A stretch of DNA of 64,000 nucleotides from Bradyrhizobium sp. ORS 285 (GTDB lineage: Bacteria; Pseudomonadota; Alphaproteobacteria; Rhizobiales; Xanthobacteraceae). Positions within the stretch are counted from its first letter, which is position 1. The number at the start of each line of letters is the position of its first letter. A program made the translations under genes and the position numbers. The notes under the pieces are model-generated. The model saw nothing but the letters and a program-made list of their open reading frames with translations. It ran no database searches and was not told the origin of the DNA. Below, piece after piece: positions 1 through 9,936 of the stretch. The stretch lies in contig NZ_LT859959.1 in assembly GCF_900176205.1 (NCBI RefSeq), positions 2,625,001-2,689,000 on the forward strand, given 5' to 3'.

Positions 1-47
1 GCTGTCCCCGGGTGCCGCTGCGCTCATTCAGCCGGCGAGCTGCGACG

Positions 48-2114
48 TCAGGCCGCGTCGCGCTGCCTGCGTCGCACGTCGGGCGGCATCGCCTCGTCGA
101 CCAGGGCGGCGATCGCATCCGCGGTCGGCATCACCGTCTGGCCGTCGCGGCCGAGGCGGCGGACGGAGACCGAATGCGTCTCGGCCTCCTTCTTGCCGAC
201 CACGAGCAGCGCCGGGATCTTCTGCAGCGAGTGCTCGCGGACCTTGTAGTTGATCTTCTCGTTGCGAAGATCGATCTCGGCTCGCAAGCCGGCCCGCCGC
301 AGGGCCGCCAGCACCTGCTTGGCGTATTCGTCGCCCTCGGAGGTGATGGTGGTGACGACGACCTGGGTCGGCGCCAGCCACAGCGGGAAGCTGCCGGCAT
401 AGTGCTCGATCAGGATGCCGATATAGCGCTCCATCGAGCCGCAGATCGCGCGATGCACCATCACGGGCGCCTTCTTGGCGCCGTCGGCATCGATATAGAA
501 CGCGCCGAACCGCTCCGGCAGGTTGAAGTCGACCTGCGTGGTGCCGCACTGCCAGTCGCGGCCGATGGCGTCGCGCAGCACATATTCGAACTTGGGCCCG
601 TAGAACGCGCCTTCGCCCGGATTGATCTCGGTGCGGATGTGGTTGTTCTGCGCCTTGATCTCGTTCAGCACGGTCGCCATCACGCGCTCGGCGTGATCCC
701 ACATCTCGTCGGTGCCGACGCGCTTCTCCGGCCGGGTCGACAGCTTCACCGTCAACTCGCCCTCGAACCCGAAATCGGAGTAGGTCGAGAGGATCAGATC
801 GTTGATCTTCAGGCACTCCTCGGCGAGCTGATCCTCGGTGCAGAACACATGCGCGTCGTCCTGGGTGAAGCCACGCACCCGCATGAGGCCGTGCATGGCG
901 CCGGAGGCCTCGTAGCGGTGCACGACGCCGAACTCGGCCAGCCGCATCGGCAGGTCGCGGTAGCTCTTCAGGCCATGCTTGAAGATCTGCACGTGACCCG
1001 GGCAGTTCATCGGCTTGAGCGCGAACCAGCGCTTGTCCTCGGCCTCGTCGCCGGCGGACTGCGCCGCGAACATGTTCTCGCGATACCAGTTCCAGTGGCC
1101 CGAGGTCTCCCACAGCGACTTGTCGAGGATCTGCGGCGCATTCACCTCGTCATAGTCACCCGCCAGACGCCGGCGCATATAGGCGATCAGCGCCTGGAAG
1201 ATGCTCCAGCCCTTGGGGTGCCAGAACACGACGCCAGGGCCTTCCTCCTGGAAGTGGAACAGGTCGAGCTCGCGGCCGAGCTTGCGGTGGTCGCGCTTCT
1301 CGGCCTCCTCGATCTGCTTCAGATAGGCGTCGAGCTGCTCCTGCTTGGCGAAGGCGGTGCCGTAGATGCGGGTCAGCATCGGGTTGTTGCTATCGCCGCG
1401 CCAATACGCGCCCGCCACCTTCATCAGCTTGAAGGCGTTGCCGATCTTCCCCGTCGAGGTCATGTGCGGGCCGCGGCACAGGTCGAACCAGTCGCCCTGG
1501 TAGTAGATCTTGATCGGCTCGTTGCCGGGAATGGCGTCGACCAGCTCGACCTTGAACGCCTCGCCCTTGTCGCGGAACACCTGCTTGGTCTTCTCGCGGT
1601 CCCACACCTCCTTGGTGAAGGGTTTGTCGCGGCCGATGATCTCGCGCATCTTCTTCTCGATGGCGGCGAAGTCCTCGGGCGTGAACGGCTCGTTGCGGAA
1701 GAAGTCGTAGTAGAAGCCGTTCTCGATCACGGGGCCGATCGTGACCTGGGTGCCCGGCCACAAGGCCTGCACGGCTTCGGCGAGCACGTGCGCGCAATCG
1801 TGCCGGATCAATTCCAGCGCGCGCGGATCGTCGCGGTCGACGAGCTCGAGCTTGGCATCTTCTTCAATGGGGTCGTTGAGGTCGACGACGTCGCCGTTCA
1901 GCGCCATCGCGACGGTGCGCTTGGCGAGCGAGGGCGAGATGCCCTTGGCGATGTCGAAGCCGGTGGTGCCCCTGGGATATTCGCGCTTGGCGCCGTCGGG
2001 GAAGCTGATGGTGATCTTCTCGACCGGAGCGGCGGGCTTCAGATTGCTGAGGCTGTACTGGAAGCCGGGCTTGGACTGGTCGGATTTCGAGTCGGGGGAT
2101 TTCGAGTCAGGCAT
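48..2114 (-). CDS. thrS: threonyl-tRNA synthetase
   Basis: Charges tRNA-Thr with threonine in the cytoplasm. At 688 residues it has the full bacterial architecture. The TGS domain spans about residues 31-95. The editing domain carries the HxxxH pair (H105, H109) and the later CRGPH motif. The class II catalytic core shows the zinc-ligand segment MNCPGH, motif 2 ([10 protein letters not shown]...RGFTQDDAH) and motif 3 around [13 protein letters not shown]. The ATG is preceded by GGAGAG at good spacing. The N-terminus has a short Ser/Asp/Lys-rich extension with the duplicated text PDSKS, as is common in Bradyrhizobium orthologues. The gene is divergent from the ClpP-fold gene at 2313. Nothing resembling a T-box leader is seen, as expected for a Gram-negative. 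Confidence 0.98.
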   Translation of the reverse strand: MPDSKSPDSKSDQSKPGFQYSLSNLKPAAPVEKITISFPDGAKREYPRGTTGFDIAKGISPSLAKRTVAMALNGDVVDLNDPIEEDAKLELVDRDDPRALELIRHDCAHVLAEAVQALWPGTQVTIGPVIENGFYYDFFRNEPFTPEDFAAIEKKMREIIGRDKPFTKEVWDREKTKQVFRDKGEAFKVELVDAIPGNEPIKIYYQGDWFDLCRGPHMTSTGKIGNAFKLMKVAGAYWRGDSNNPMLTRIYGTAFAKQEQLDAYLKQIEEAEKRDHRKLGRELDLFHFQEEGPGVVFWHPKGWSIFQALIAYMRRRLAGDYDEVNAPQILDKSLWETSGHWNWYRENMFAAQSAGDEAEDKRWFALKPMNCPGHVQIFKHGLKSYRDLPMRLAEFGVVHRYEASGAMHGLMRVRGFTQDDAHVFCTEDQLAEECLKINDLILSTYSDFGFEGELTVKLSTRPEKRVGTDEMWDHAERVMATVLNEIKAQNNHIRTEINPGEGAFYGPKFEYVLRDAIGRDWQCGTTQVDFNLPERFGAFYIDADGAKKAPVMVHRAICGSMERYIGILIEHYAGSFPLWLAPTQVVVTTITSEGDEYAKQVLAALRRAGLRAEIDLRNEKINYKVREHSLQKIPALLVVGKKEAETHSVSVRRLGRDGQTVMPTADAIAALVDEAMPPDVRRRQRDAA

Positions 2115-2312
2115 TGTCTCTCTCCGTTAGCTCACTCCTGCGAACGAGCGCAGGTAAGCGGGAGCCAGGGGTATAGCAGGGGATTTGCAGGCTGCAACCG
2201 GGGGAGAGACGGGAAAACCGGCCGATTTGCCTCGCCTGTTGCGATGCGGACATTGCTGCCGGGCGCCGGTATGATACAACTTCAAGTGTTCAGGGCGTGG
2301 GGACGCGTGGCG

Positions 2313-3794
2313 ATGGTGTCTTTTGGGGAGGCGCCGCTCTCTCTTGTGGTCAGGCGTTGCGGCATCCAGATCGCAGCGCTGATCGCGCTCGTGCTGATGG
2401 ACGTGTCTGCCCATGCGGCGGTGCCGCCGGCGGGAAGGCCAGCGACAGCCGCCAGACCTGCGTTTCAACAGAAGCCGTTCTTGCCCCAGAAGCCCGCGGC
2501 GCAGGCCAAGCCATCGGCCCCAGTCAAGCCGGTCACGCCGGGGGCAGAGGTCAAGCCCTCGAAGCGTCCCGGCAAGTCGCCGCGGATGGCGGACAATTTT
2601 GCGCCGATCTCGTTTGCCCTCATCAAGGGACCGGCCGATGCCTGCGGCCCGGGCTGCGACAGCTGGATCGCCGCCGAAGGCAAGATCGACGGCGGTGCCG
2701 CGGCACGGCTGCGCAAGATCTTGAAGCAGGTCGGCGACCGCAAGCTGCCGATCTACTTCAATTCGCCGGGCGGCAATCTCGAGCAGGCACTCGCGATGGG
2801 CAACATGCTGCGGGAGAAGAAGGCCGCGGTCCGGGTGGGGCGCACCACCGTGCGCGAATGCGGCTTCGAGTCCCAGGAAGGCGACGTCTGCACCAAGCTC
2901 AAGCAGTCCGGCCGCGAGCTGCACGGCGAGGTCTGGACGCGCGGGGCGATGTGCAACTCGGCCTGTCCCTACCTCATCCTTGGCGGCACTGTGCGTGAGA
3001 TCGCGCCGGATGCGACGCTGGCGGTGCATTCGCCGCGCGTCATCCTGAATTACACCGGCGGCGTGCCGCCGCCCGAGGTACGCGCCAAGGCGTTGCAGGC
3101 GGCGATGGCGCGGTCCGACAAGATGGTGCTCGACTACATCACCAAGCTCGGCGCCGACCCAGGCCTCCTCACGGTGGCGCGCTCGGTGCCGTTCGAGGGC
3201 ATGCGCATTCTCACCCGCGAGGAGATCGTCCGCTTTGCGCTGGACCGCCGCGATCGGGTCGAAAGTCCCTGGATGTTCGAGGCGGCCAGCCGCGGCATTG
3301 CGTACAAGACGATTCTGTCGCGTGAGGACGGCAAGGGCACGTTCCGGACCACCCGTCTTCAGCTCGTCTGTTTCGACCAGGACCGCTTCGAGCTCGACGT
3401 CGAGCGCAATGCAGCCATCGGAGCTGCCGGCGGAGCGCTGTCGATGAGCAGCGGCGACGTCAGGCTGAATTTCCTGTCGCCGCCGCGCCGGTCCGGCGAC
3501 CGCGAGACCTGGGGCGTGTTCATGAATGCCGGCCAGATCAGGTCGCTCGCCGCGGCGCCGCGGGCGGAGCTGAGCGATGCGCTGCTCAACGTCGCGCGCC
3601 CTGGTGCTTCGACCTTTGCGGTCGGCAGCGAGGGGCTGGAGACGGCGCTGAAGAAGCTGACCGACAGCTGCCCGCCGTCGAAGGCCGTCGTCTATCCGGG
3701 CGGCGTGCCGGTTCCCTGGACGCAGGTGTCTTCGCCTCAGGTTTCTTCCCCTCAGGTGTCCTTGCCGCAGGCTTCCGCGCAGCCGGTGCACTGA
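2313..3794 (+). CDS. secreted ClpP/crotonase-fold protein (COG3904-like)
   Basis: Hypothetical periplasmic protein of 493 residues. The chosen ATG follows GGGGACG and opens a clear signal peptide ending near SAHA; in-frame ATGs at 2244 and 2271 are alternatives. After a Pro/Ala/Lys-rich linker comes a domain resembling ClpP-type serine proteases: a paired-Cys motif (CGPGCDSWIAAEG), the strand-turn SPGGNLEQA, CNSACP with candidate nucleophile S216, and VHSPR with candidate H239. The C-terminal third is of unknown function and ends in a Pro/Gln/Ser-rich tail with repeated SSPQVS. A shorter relative lies at 10936-11817 with the same Ser-to-His spacing. Whether it is an active peptidase is unknown; the acidic third residue is not identified. 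Confidence 0.8.
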   Translation: MVSFGEAPLSLVVRRCGIQIAALIALVLMDVSAHAAVPPAGRPATAARPAFQQKPFLPQKPAAQAKPSAPVKPVTPGAEVKPSKRPGKSPRMADNFAPISFALIKGPADACGPGCDSWIAAEGKIDGGAAARLRKILKQVGDRKLPIYFNSPGGNLEQALAMGNMLREKKAAVRVGRTTVRECGFESQEGDVCTKLKQSGRELHGEVWTRGAMCNSACPYLILGGTVREIAPDATLAVHSPRVILNYTGGVPPPEVRAKALQAAMARSDKMVLDYITKLGADPGLLTVARSVPFEGMRILTREEIVRFALDRRDRVESPWMFEAASRGIAYKTILSREDGKGTFRTTRLQLVCFDQDRFELDVERNAAIGAAGGALSMSSGDVRLNFLSPPRRSGDRETWGVFMNAGQIRSLAAAPRAELSDALLNVARPGASTFAVGSEGLETALKKLTDSCPPSKAVVYPGGVPVPWTQVSSPQVSSPQVSLPQASAQPVH

Positions 3795-3844
3795 CCACGA
3801 GGACAGAAGAGCGAGGGAAACAGAATGTCATGACCGCATGAGAC

Positions 3845-3868
3845 ATTTTCATGCAAGTGCATGAAAAT
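3845..3868. promoter_or_regulatory. perfect palindrome upstream of MFS gene (candidate operator)
   Basis: Arms ATTTTCATGCA and TGCATGAAAAT are perfect 11-base inverted repeats around a 2-base centre (AG). The site ends 18 bases before the ATG of the MFS transporter. Size and symmetry suit a dimeric repressor of the MarR, TetR or HxlR kind, but no regulator gene is adjacent, so the binding protein is unknown. Confidence 0.55.
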
Positions 3869-3886
3869 CTCTGCTATTGAAGCGCC

Positions 3887-5077
3887 ATGACCGCTCATCA
3901 GATGACATCCATTCAGCCCTCATCGCGCTTGGCCCCGACGGCGCTGATGCTCGGCAACATCGTCACCGGCTGCTCGGTGCTCGCTCCCGCCGGCCTGTTG
4001 CCGCAGCTCGCGGAAGGGCTGTCGGTCGAGGTTCACACTGCCGGCCTGCTGATCACCTTCGGCGCCGTGGTGCTCTGCATCTGCTCGCCGCTGACGGCCT
4101 GGCTGACCAGCCGCTTCGACCGCCGCCTGCTACTGGCGGTCACGCTGCTGGTTCTCTCGCTCGGCAATCTCGCCTCGGCCTTCGCGCCGGATTATGCGAG
4201 CCTGCTCGCGATCCGCCTGGTGATGCTCGCCGTCGGTGCGCTGTACACGCCGCAGGCAGCGGGGACGGCTGCGCTGATCAGCCCGGTGGAGAAGCGCGGC
4301 AGCACCATTGCCTATGTGTTCCTCGGCTGGTCGCTGGCCGCCGCCGTCGGCCTGCCGCTGATCACTTTCATCGGCAGCCACACGGGCTGGCGGAACGCCT
4401 ATCTGGCCGTCGCTGCCGCCGGAGCTATCAGCTTCGGACTGCTGACCTGGCGGCTGCCGTCGGGGCTGAAGGGCGCGCCGGTCGAGCTGACGACCTGGAT
4501 CGCGCTCGGCCGCAATCGCCTCGTCGTGCTGCTGTTGTTGATCACGATGCTGCAGATGTCCGGGCAGTTCGTGATCTTCACCTTCATGGGGCCGTTGCTG
4601 ACCAAGCTGACCGGCGCCGATCCCAACCAGGTCGGGCTGGTGTTCGCGATCTACGGCGTCTGTGGGTTCCTCGGAGTGGTCATCGCGACCCGCATCGTCG
4701 ACGGCTGGGGCGCCTATCGGACCTCGCTGCTGTTCTCCTGCCTGCTGTTCACGGGCATCGCCCTGTGGACCATCGGCGCGGGTGCCTATGCGCTGATGGC
4801 CGGGGCGGTCGCGGTCTGGGGCCTGGGCTTTGCGTCGACCAACTCGATGCAGCAGGTCCGCCTGGTTGCTGCAGCGCCACCGCTCGCCTCGGCCTCGGTG
4901 TCGCTCAACACGTCCGTTCTCTATATCGGCCAGGCCATCGGGTCCGCCGTCGGCGGCAGCCTGTTCGCGCGGGATGCTCTCGGCGCTACCGGTCCGGTCG
5001 CGATGGGGTTCGTCGTGCTGGCCTTGCTCGCGATTCTGGCGAGCCGGCCGCGGGTGCCGGTTGCAGCGATGGCCTGA
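3887..5077 (+). CDS. MFS transporter, DHA1-type exporter
   Basis: Inner-membrane transporter of 396 residues with about 12 hydrophobic segments, the usual size for the major facilitator superfamily. The loop between segments 2 and 3 (AWLTSRFDRR) is the MFS motif A. Its organisation is like arabinose-efflux/drug exporters of the AraJ/YdhP group. Substrate cannot be read from sequence. The ATG at 3887 is the first in frame after the palindrome at 3845-3868, so expression is probably controlled by a repressor bound there. It appears monocistronic: the next gene starts about 150 bases downstream. Confidence 0.9.
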   Translation: MTAHQMTSIQPSSRLAPTALMLGNIVTGCSVLAPAGLLPQLAEGLSVEVHTAGLLITFGAVVLCICSPLTAWLTSRFDRRLLLAVTLLVLSLGNLASAFAPDYASLLAIRLVMLAVGALYTPQAAGTAALISPVEKRGSTIAYVFLGWSLAAAVGLPLITFIGSHTGWRNAYLAVAAAGAISFGLLTWRLPSGLKGAPVELTTWIALGRNRLVVLLLLITMLQMSGQFVIFTFMGPLLTKLTGADPNQVGLVFAIYGVCGFLGVVIATRIVDGWGAYRTSLLFSCLLFTGIALWTIGAGAYALMAGAVAVWGLGFASTNSMQQVRLVAAAPPLASASVSLNTSVLYIGQAIGSAVGGSLFARDALGATGPVAMGFVVLALLAILASRPRVPVAAMA

Positions 5078-5224
5078 GGTCCACCGCGAACTGCGGCTTG
5101 GCGCTTGGCAAAACCTGCCGGACCGGATTAAAGCCGCTGTGGTGGGAGGCCACAGGGCAGGAGATCGCGCCACAAGCGGCGCTGGTCGCGTGCGGCCATG
5201 GCCTGGATGAAAAAGAGACATGGC

Positions 5225-5587
5225 ATGAAAAAGATAGTGTTGAGCCTTGCCGCAATGTTGGTTTGCGCGCCAGCCCTGGCCCAGAGCAGCCCCCCGATGG
5301 TCGGTGACCGCCCGTTGGTGCAGGTCAAGCCGAAGGGAATGAAGACCGCAGCCGCCGCGCCGGCCAAGCCGCAGCCGACGGCCGTGAAGCTGCAGGCCTG
5401 CCTGGAGATCGAGGACGGAACCAAAGAGCGGCTCGACTGCTACGACGCAGTCATCCCGCCGGCCGCCAAGCCGAAGACGATGAAGGCGAAGTCCGTCGCC
5501 GACTGCAAGTTCACCAAGGAACAGGACGAGCGGCTGGCCTGCTTCAACGGCTTCGTCGAGAACATGCCGAAGCTGCCGAAGAGCTGA
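5225..5587 (+). CDS. small secreted protein with two CxxxxD..RLxC(Y/F) repeats
   Basis: Predicted periplasmic protein of 120 residues. The start at MKKIVLSLAAML was chosen because it opens a textbook signal peptide cut after ALA-Q; an upstream in-frame ATG at 5198 would add nine residues. After a Pro/Lys/Ala linker the mature part has two related segments: ACLEIEDGTKERLDCYDAV and DCKFTKEQDERLACFNGFV. Each has two cysteines 14 residues apart with an Arg-Leu before the second, which suggests two disulfide-closed helical hairpins. Similar RLxCYD motifs occur in secreted proteobacterial proteins, including T6SS-associated ones, but no T6SS gene is nearby and I do not assign a function. Confidence 0.75.
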   Translation: MKKIVLSLAAMLVCAPALAQSSPPMVGDRPLVQVKPKGMKTAAAAPAKPQPTAVKLQACLEIEDGTKERLDCYDAVIPPAAKPKTMKAKSVADCKFTKEQDERLACFNGFVENMPKLPKS

Positions 5588-5617
5588 AGCGCTCTGCCGC
5601 GTGCCACCAAGGGGGGC

Positions 5618-6841
5618 TTAGCGGCTGGATGTGCCCTGAGCGCCGGCGGCGATCCGGATCGGCGGCTGCGCGGCCGCCATCTTCGTCAGCACGTCCTGGA
5701 TCGGGTGCCGGGTCCAGGCCTGGGTGACGTAGTCGCGATGGGTGATCCCGTCCTCGGTCTCGACGAAGACGACGCTGCCGGGACGCAGCGGCCGGTCCAT
5801 GTCCTCTGACACCTCGATGCCGCGGTTGCGCAGCATCGCCATCAGCTCCTGATCGTGACGGGCGGTGTAGCGCGTGTAGGAGCTGATGAAGAAGCCCGAG
5901 CGGTTGCGCTCGATCCAGTTGGCGAACTTGTCGAGCTGGCCATAGACCGCATCGAGCAGCACGACGCCGCGCACGCGCTCGCTGATGCCGCCGACCTCGA
6001 GGCTCCAGGCGGTCGGGAGAAACCCGCCGCTGTAGCCGACGATCACGATCGGCATGCTCGCAAACGCCTTGGCGCTGGCGGGATCGCCGGTGAGGCGGGC
6101 GAGATTGCCGGCGGCCTCGTCCATGAAGCGCTTGAGGCCGCCCGGCTGCCAGAACTTGCCGGCGGAGGAATCCGCGGCATCGACCGCCATCTGCGGCGCG
6201 AGCAGCACGGCATTGACGCCGGAGCCGGTGATCTGTTGCGGCACGAGCTGCCGATCGCGCACGTCGCGCTCCAAGGTGGCGCCGTTGCCGTGGAAGAACA
6301 CCACGATCACCCCTGGCTTGCGCGCGTCGAACTGCTCAGGGACATGCACGAGCACGCGGCTGTCATTGTAGGTCTGGTCCTGCCAATAGACGCGGCCCGA
6401 GAAGCTGCGATGACCCCGCCGCTCGCCACTGGAGACGTTGAGGAACGGCGCGTCGGACGCTGGATTGTTGCCGAAATACGGGAACGCCGACGTCTTCATG
6501 CTGACGAGGATGGTGAGATCCTCGCGCTGTGGCCGGGCAGGTGCCAGCGGTTCCAGCGAGGCGACTTGATAAGGCGGCGGCTTCGGCGCGAAGTCGGATG
6601 GCGTGTGCAGCGAGAAACTTTCACGAGCCGATGGGAAGCGGTCGCTGAACTCGGGGGCGGGAAACCGCTGATCGAAGGTGAGCTCCTGCGCCGGTGCCGC
6701 GTTGGCGGCGAGCGATGCGGGATTCGGCGCCTGGCCGCACTGCGCCAGCGCAAGCGACAGAGCGGCGGCAGCAAGGCCGCAGGCGGCACGCTGCACATCG
6801 CATCCAGCCAGGGACGCACGCCCGCCGCCGAAGCGGCGCAT
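5618..6841 (-). CDS. putative exported or lipoprotein alpha/beta hydrolase
   Basis: About 407 residues. The start at MRRFGGG (6841) was chosen because GGGGAC lies nine bases upstream; an ATG at 6880 with GGGGACG is an alternative. The N-terminus is hydrophobic and ends in LALAQC, an imperfect lipobox, so it may be a lipoprotein. The catalytic domain shows the oxyanion-loop motif FFHGNGA, nucleophile elbow GYSGG and a late His in THRDYV, the order expected for an alpha/beta hydrolase. The substrate is unknown. It converges on the small secreted protein at 5225-5587 with 30 bases between them. Confidence 0.8.
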   Translation of the reverse strand: MRRFGGGRASLAGCDVQRAACGLAAAALSLALAQCGQAPNPASLAANAAPAQELTFDQRFPAPEFSDRFPSARESFSLHTPSDFAPKPPPYQVASLEPLAPARPQREDLTILVSMKTSAFPYFGNNPASDAPFLNVSSGERRGHRSFSGRVYWQDQTYNDSRVLVHVPEQFDARKPGVIVVFFHGNGATLERDVRDRQLVPQQITGSGVNAVLLAPQMAVDAADSSAGKFWQPGGLKRFMDEAAGNLARLTGDPASAKAFASMPIVIVGYSGGFLPTAWSLEVGGISERVRGVVLLDAVYGQLDKFANWIERNRSGFFISSYTRYTARHDQELMAMLRNRGIEVSEDMDRPLRPGSVVFVETEDGITHRDYVTQAWTRHPIQDVLTKMAAAQPPIRIAAGAQGTSSR

Positions 6842-7129
6842 GCGCTTGTGTCCCCAATTTGCCAGGCCGGTCCCGATCATACGTCCCCAAGACGATCCCG
6901 AGCCGCGCAGCGGCTCCCCACAACCCTCGGTTTCATCAATCTGCGTCGCCGATGTTGAGGTCGCGTTAAGGATGGTGGCCGGTCAACCCCGGCGCTTCAG
7001 GCGACACACCACGCGATCATGTCGCGATTGTGGGCCGGGCTGCGGGGCGACGCAACGCGAGAACCGTGTTTCCGCAGAAGAAGGTATTATAAAACCTATT
7101 CTGGCGGCCATATTTAGCGCGCGTTAACT

Positions 7130-8593
7130 ATGATTGAATGCTTTGGCCGGAACCTGAGGTGTAAGCAAAGGGAAGGGGCGCCACGCGCGCCCTTCGAAGA
7201 GATGGCTGCATCCGAGGCGGACGATGCCACCAGAGCGGGCCGGTCAGGCGGCGCCGCTGTTCCGCCCGTGTCCTGTCCGTCCGTGTCTTGGCCGGTGGCG
7301 ACCGCGATCGTGATCGCCGACATGATCGGGGTCGGCGTGTTCACCAGCCTCGGCTTCCAGGTGAAGGATCTCCCGTCGGGCTTCGCGATCCTGCTCTTGT
7401 GGGCGTTTGGCGGTCTCGTCTCGCTCTGCGGGGCTCTGTCCTATGCCGAACTGGGCACGATGTTTCCGCGCTCGAGCGGGGAGTACAATTTCCTCAATCG
7501 CGCATTCCATCCGGCGATCGGCTTCATAGCCGGTTGGGTCTCGGCGACGGTGGGCTTCGCCGCGCCAGTGGCGCTTGCGGCGATGGCGTTCGGGGAATAT
7601 GGCCGGGCCGTTCTGCCTGAGGTGCCGCCGATGCTGCTGGCCATCGGCGCGGTCTGGATCGTGACCCTGGTGCAGCTCGGGGGCATCCGCCAGTCGAGCC
7701 GCTTTCAGCTGCTGTCGACCGTGGTGAAGCTCGGACTGATCGTCGCCTTTCTCGTCGCCGGCTGGGCCATCTCTGCACCGCAGCCGGTGAGGTTCCTGCC
7801 GGCTGCGTCCGACATCGGCTATGTCGGCAGCGCCGCATTCGCGACCAGCCTCGTCTTCGTGATGTACGCGTTCTCCGGCTGGAATGCGGCGACTTACATC
7901 ATCGGCGAGCTGCACGCGCCGGAGCGCACGCTCCCGCGCGCGCTGCTCTTGGGCACGCTGATCGTGCTCGTGCTCTACATGGCACTCAATGCGGTCTTCC
8001 TGCGGGCCGCGCCGGTGAGCGAGCTTGCGGGCCAGCTGCAGGTCGCGAGCATCGCCGGCGCACGCATCTTCGGCGAGGCCGGCGGACGCTTCGTCGCGGC
8101 GATGATCTGCGTCGGACTCGTGCCGTCGATCGCCGCGATGATGTGGATCGGACCGCGGGTGTTGATGACGATGGGCGAAGACATCCCGGCGCTGGCGCTG
8201 TTCGCCCGCCGATCGCGCAATGGCGCGCCGGCCTGGGCAATCCTGTTCCAGCTCACGGTGGCGACGTTGATGCTGTTCACCGAGAGCTTCGAGGCCGTGC
8301 TCGATCTCGTGCAGTTCGCGCTGTTGTCGTGCTCGTTCCTCACCGTGCTCGGACTGATCAGGTTGCGCATCACGCAGCCGGAGCTGAAGCGGCCGTACCG
8401 GGCGTGGGGCTATCCGGTCACGCCCTTGATCTTCCTCAGCGTGACCGGGTTCATGATGTACTACCTGATCACTGCGCGTCCGTGGCAGGCCGGGCTCGGC
8501 GCTTTGGCGATGTTGTCCGGGCTGTTGATCTATTGGTTCGCTCACGCGCGGTTTCGTCGGACCGCCGCAACCGCCATGTCGGGTTCGGAATGA
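7130..8593 (+). CDS. APC-superfamily amino acid permease
   Basis: Inner-membrane transporter of up to 487 residues with about 12 hydrophobic segments. The first segment carries the APC signature ADMIGVGVFTSLGF, followed by ALSYAELGTMFPRSSGEYNFL, typical of LAT/cationic amino acid permease-like proteins. The N-terminus is uncertain: the ATG at 7130 lacks a clear ribosome-binding site, and an in-frame ATG at 7202 (MAASEADD) would remove a non-conserved extension. The stop codon overlaps the next gene (ATGA), so the two are translationally coupled. Substrate is unknown; the coupling suggests its secreted partner acts in the same process. Confidence 0.9.
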   Translation: MIECFGRNLRCKQREGAPRAPFEEMAASEADDATRAGRSGGAAVPPVSCPSVSWPVATAIVIADMIGVGVFTSLGFQVKDLPSGFAILLLWAFGGLVSLCGALSYAELGTMFPRSSGEYNFLNRAFHPAIGFIAGWVSATVGFAAPVALAAMAFGEYGRAVLPEVPPMLLAIGAVWIVTLVQLGGIRQSSRFQLLSTVVKLGLIVAFLVAGWAISAPQPVRFLPAASDIGYVGSAAFATSLVFVMYAFSGWNAATYIIGELHAPERTLPRALLLGTLIVLVLYMALNAVFLRAAPVSELAGQLQVASIAGARIFGEAGGRFVAAMICVGLVPSIAAMMWIGPRVLMTMGEDIPALALFARRSRNGAPAWAILFQLTVATLMLFTESFEAVLDLVQFALLSCSFLTVLGLIRLRITQPELKRPYRAWGYPVTPLIFLSVTGFMMYYLITARPWQAGLGALAMLSGLLIYWFAHARFRRTAATAMSGSE

Positions 8594-9831
8594 AGATGCT
8601 GCTGGTGTCGAGACTGTGGTTTGCCGTCGCCTGCCTGCTTGTGGTGACCGGCGGCGCTGTGGAGGCTCAGACCGTCACGCCCGACGATACGGCGCGGGTG
8701 CTGGCGGGCATGGCGCCGTCGGCGGGTTCGCCGCTCGCCGAGCTGACGCAGGATCCGGCTTGGCGGCGGCACGCGGCGTTCCTCGACAACGCGTTCAATC
8801 AGCTCGAACAGCGCCAATTGTCCAAGATCCGCGCCTGGACGGAGGCCAATATCGCCGCGCCGCGGCCGACGATGTTCTATTTCTTCTCGGGGCCCGACTT
8901 TCTCTACGCCGACGCCTTCGCCCCGAAGGCCACGACCTACGTGATGGCCGCGCTCGAGCCGACCGGTCCCATCCCGGACCTCACCACGTTGCCCCGCGGC
9001 AGCGTCGGTCCCGCGCTGTCCTATGTCGAGCGCTCGCTGCAGTCGATCCTGAGCTTCTCGTTCTTCATCACCAAGAACATGAAGGTGGATCTGCGCGACG
9101 GCGAGATGGAGGGGACGCTGCCGATCCTCTACGTGTTTCTCGCGCGAACCGGCAAGACGATCCGCAGTGTCAGCCTGGTCTGGCTGGACGAGACCGGCGC
9201 GCTGCGGGCGGCGAACGAGCCGCAGACCCGGAATGCGACCAAGGGCGCACGGATCGTGTTTGCTGGAGCAGACGGCGTCGAGAAGACGCTCTATTACTTC
9301 TCGACGGATTTGTCCGATTCCGGGGTGAGGGCCAGCGGCTTTCTGAAATTCTGCGATCCGCTCGCTCCAGGCAACAGCCTGCTCAAGAGTGCGTCCTACC
9401 TGCTGCACGAGAACAGCTTCTCCCGCGTGCGCAGCTGGTTGCTTCAGAACAGCGCCACGATCGTGCAGGACGATTCCGGCATTCCGCTGGCGAGCTACGA
9501 TACGCAAGCGTGGCGGTTCTTCCCGTTCGGGCGCTATGCCGGTCCGATCGACAAGTTTCCCGGCATGTACCAGAACAGCTATGCCCGCCTGTTCGAGCGC
9601 GCGCAGCCGCTCGACTTTGGCATCGGCTATCGCTGGCGGACGCGGGAGTCCAACGTTCTGCTCTCGGTGAGATCGCCTTCCGGCGACACGACGGTGTCAG
9701 CCGAGGCCACGGGACCGGCTGAAACCAGTCCGCCGCCGCGCGTGCGTCGTGCACCGCGTGGGCCGGAGCTTGTTCCGGCCTATCCGCCGCCACCGCGGCG
9801 CGATGAGTTCTTCTTCTGGCCGCGCTGGTAG
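8590..9831 (+). CDS. secreted protein of unknown function, coupled to permease
   Basis: A 413-residue protein whose ATG overlaps the permease stop by four bases. The N-terminus is a signal peptide cut near VEA-QTV, so it is periplasmic or exported. No family is recognised. Visible features are aromatic-rich stretches (FYFFSGPDFLYADAF, LSFSFFITKNMKVDLRDG), one isolated Cys, and a C-terminal tail rich in Pro/Arg ending FFFWPRW. The overlap with an amino acid permease argues for co-production, for example a processing or binding role, but this is inference only. Confidence 0.75.
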   Translation: MKMLLVSRLWFAVACLLVVTGGAVEAQTVTPDDTARVLAGMAPSAGSPLAELTQDPAWRRHAAFLDNAFNQLEQRQLSKIRAWTEANIAAPRPTMFYFFSGPDFLYADAFAPKATTYVMAALEPTGPIPDLTTLPRGSVGPALSYVERSLQSILSFSFFITKNMKVDLRDGEMEGTLPILYVFLARTGKTIRSVSLVWLDETGALRAANEPQTRNATKGARIVFAGADGVEKTLYYFSTDLSDSGVRASGFLKFCDPLAPGNSLLKSASYLLHENSFSRVRSWLLQNSATIVQDDSGIPLASYDTQAWRFFPFGRYAGPIDKFPGMYQNSYARLFERAQPLDFGIGYRWRTRESNVLLSVRSPSGDTTVSAEATGPAETSPPPRVRRAPRGPELVPAYPPPPRRDEFFFWPRW

Positions 9832-9936
9832 GGACAGCGCCGCGGCGTGATCCGCCTGCATGACCGCCGCCGCTTAGCTTGGCTACGCCATCTCGCAGGG
9901 CTCTCCTAACGACAAGACGCTAGTTGCGCTGCTCTG

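Noticed and set aside
12..2250. Plus-strand open frame across thrS, continuous with the ClpP-fold gene
   Set aside because: thrS on the minus strand is unmistakable; the real plus-strand gene starts near 2313 with a signal peptide.
2127..3791. Antisense frame across the ClpP-fold gene
   Set aside because: Arg/Ala-rich shadow without any motif; the sense strand has signal peptide and fold motifs.
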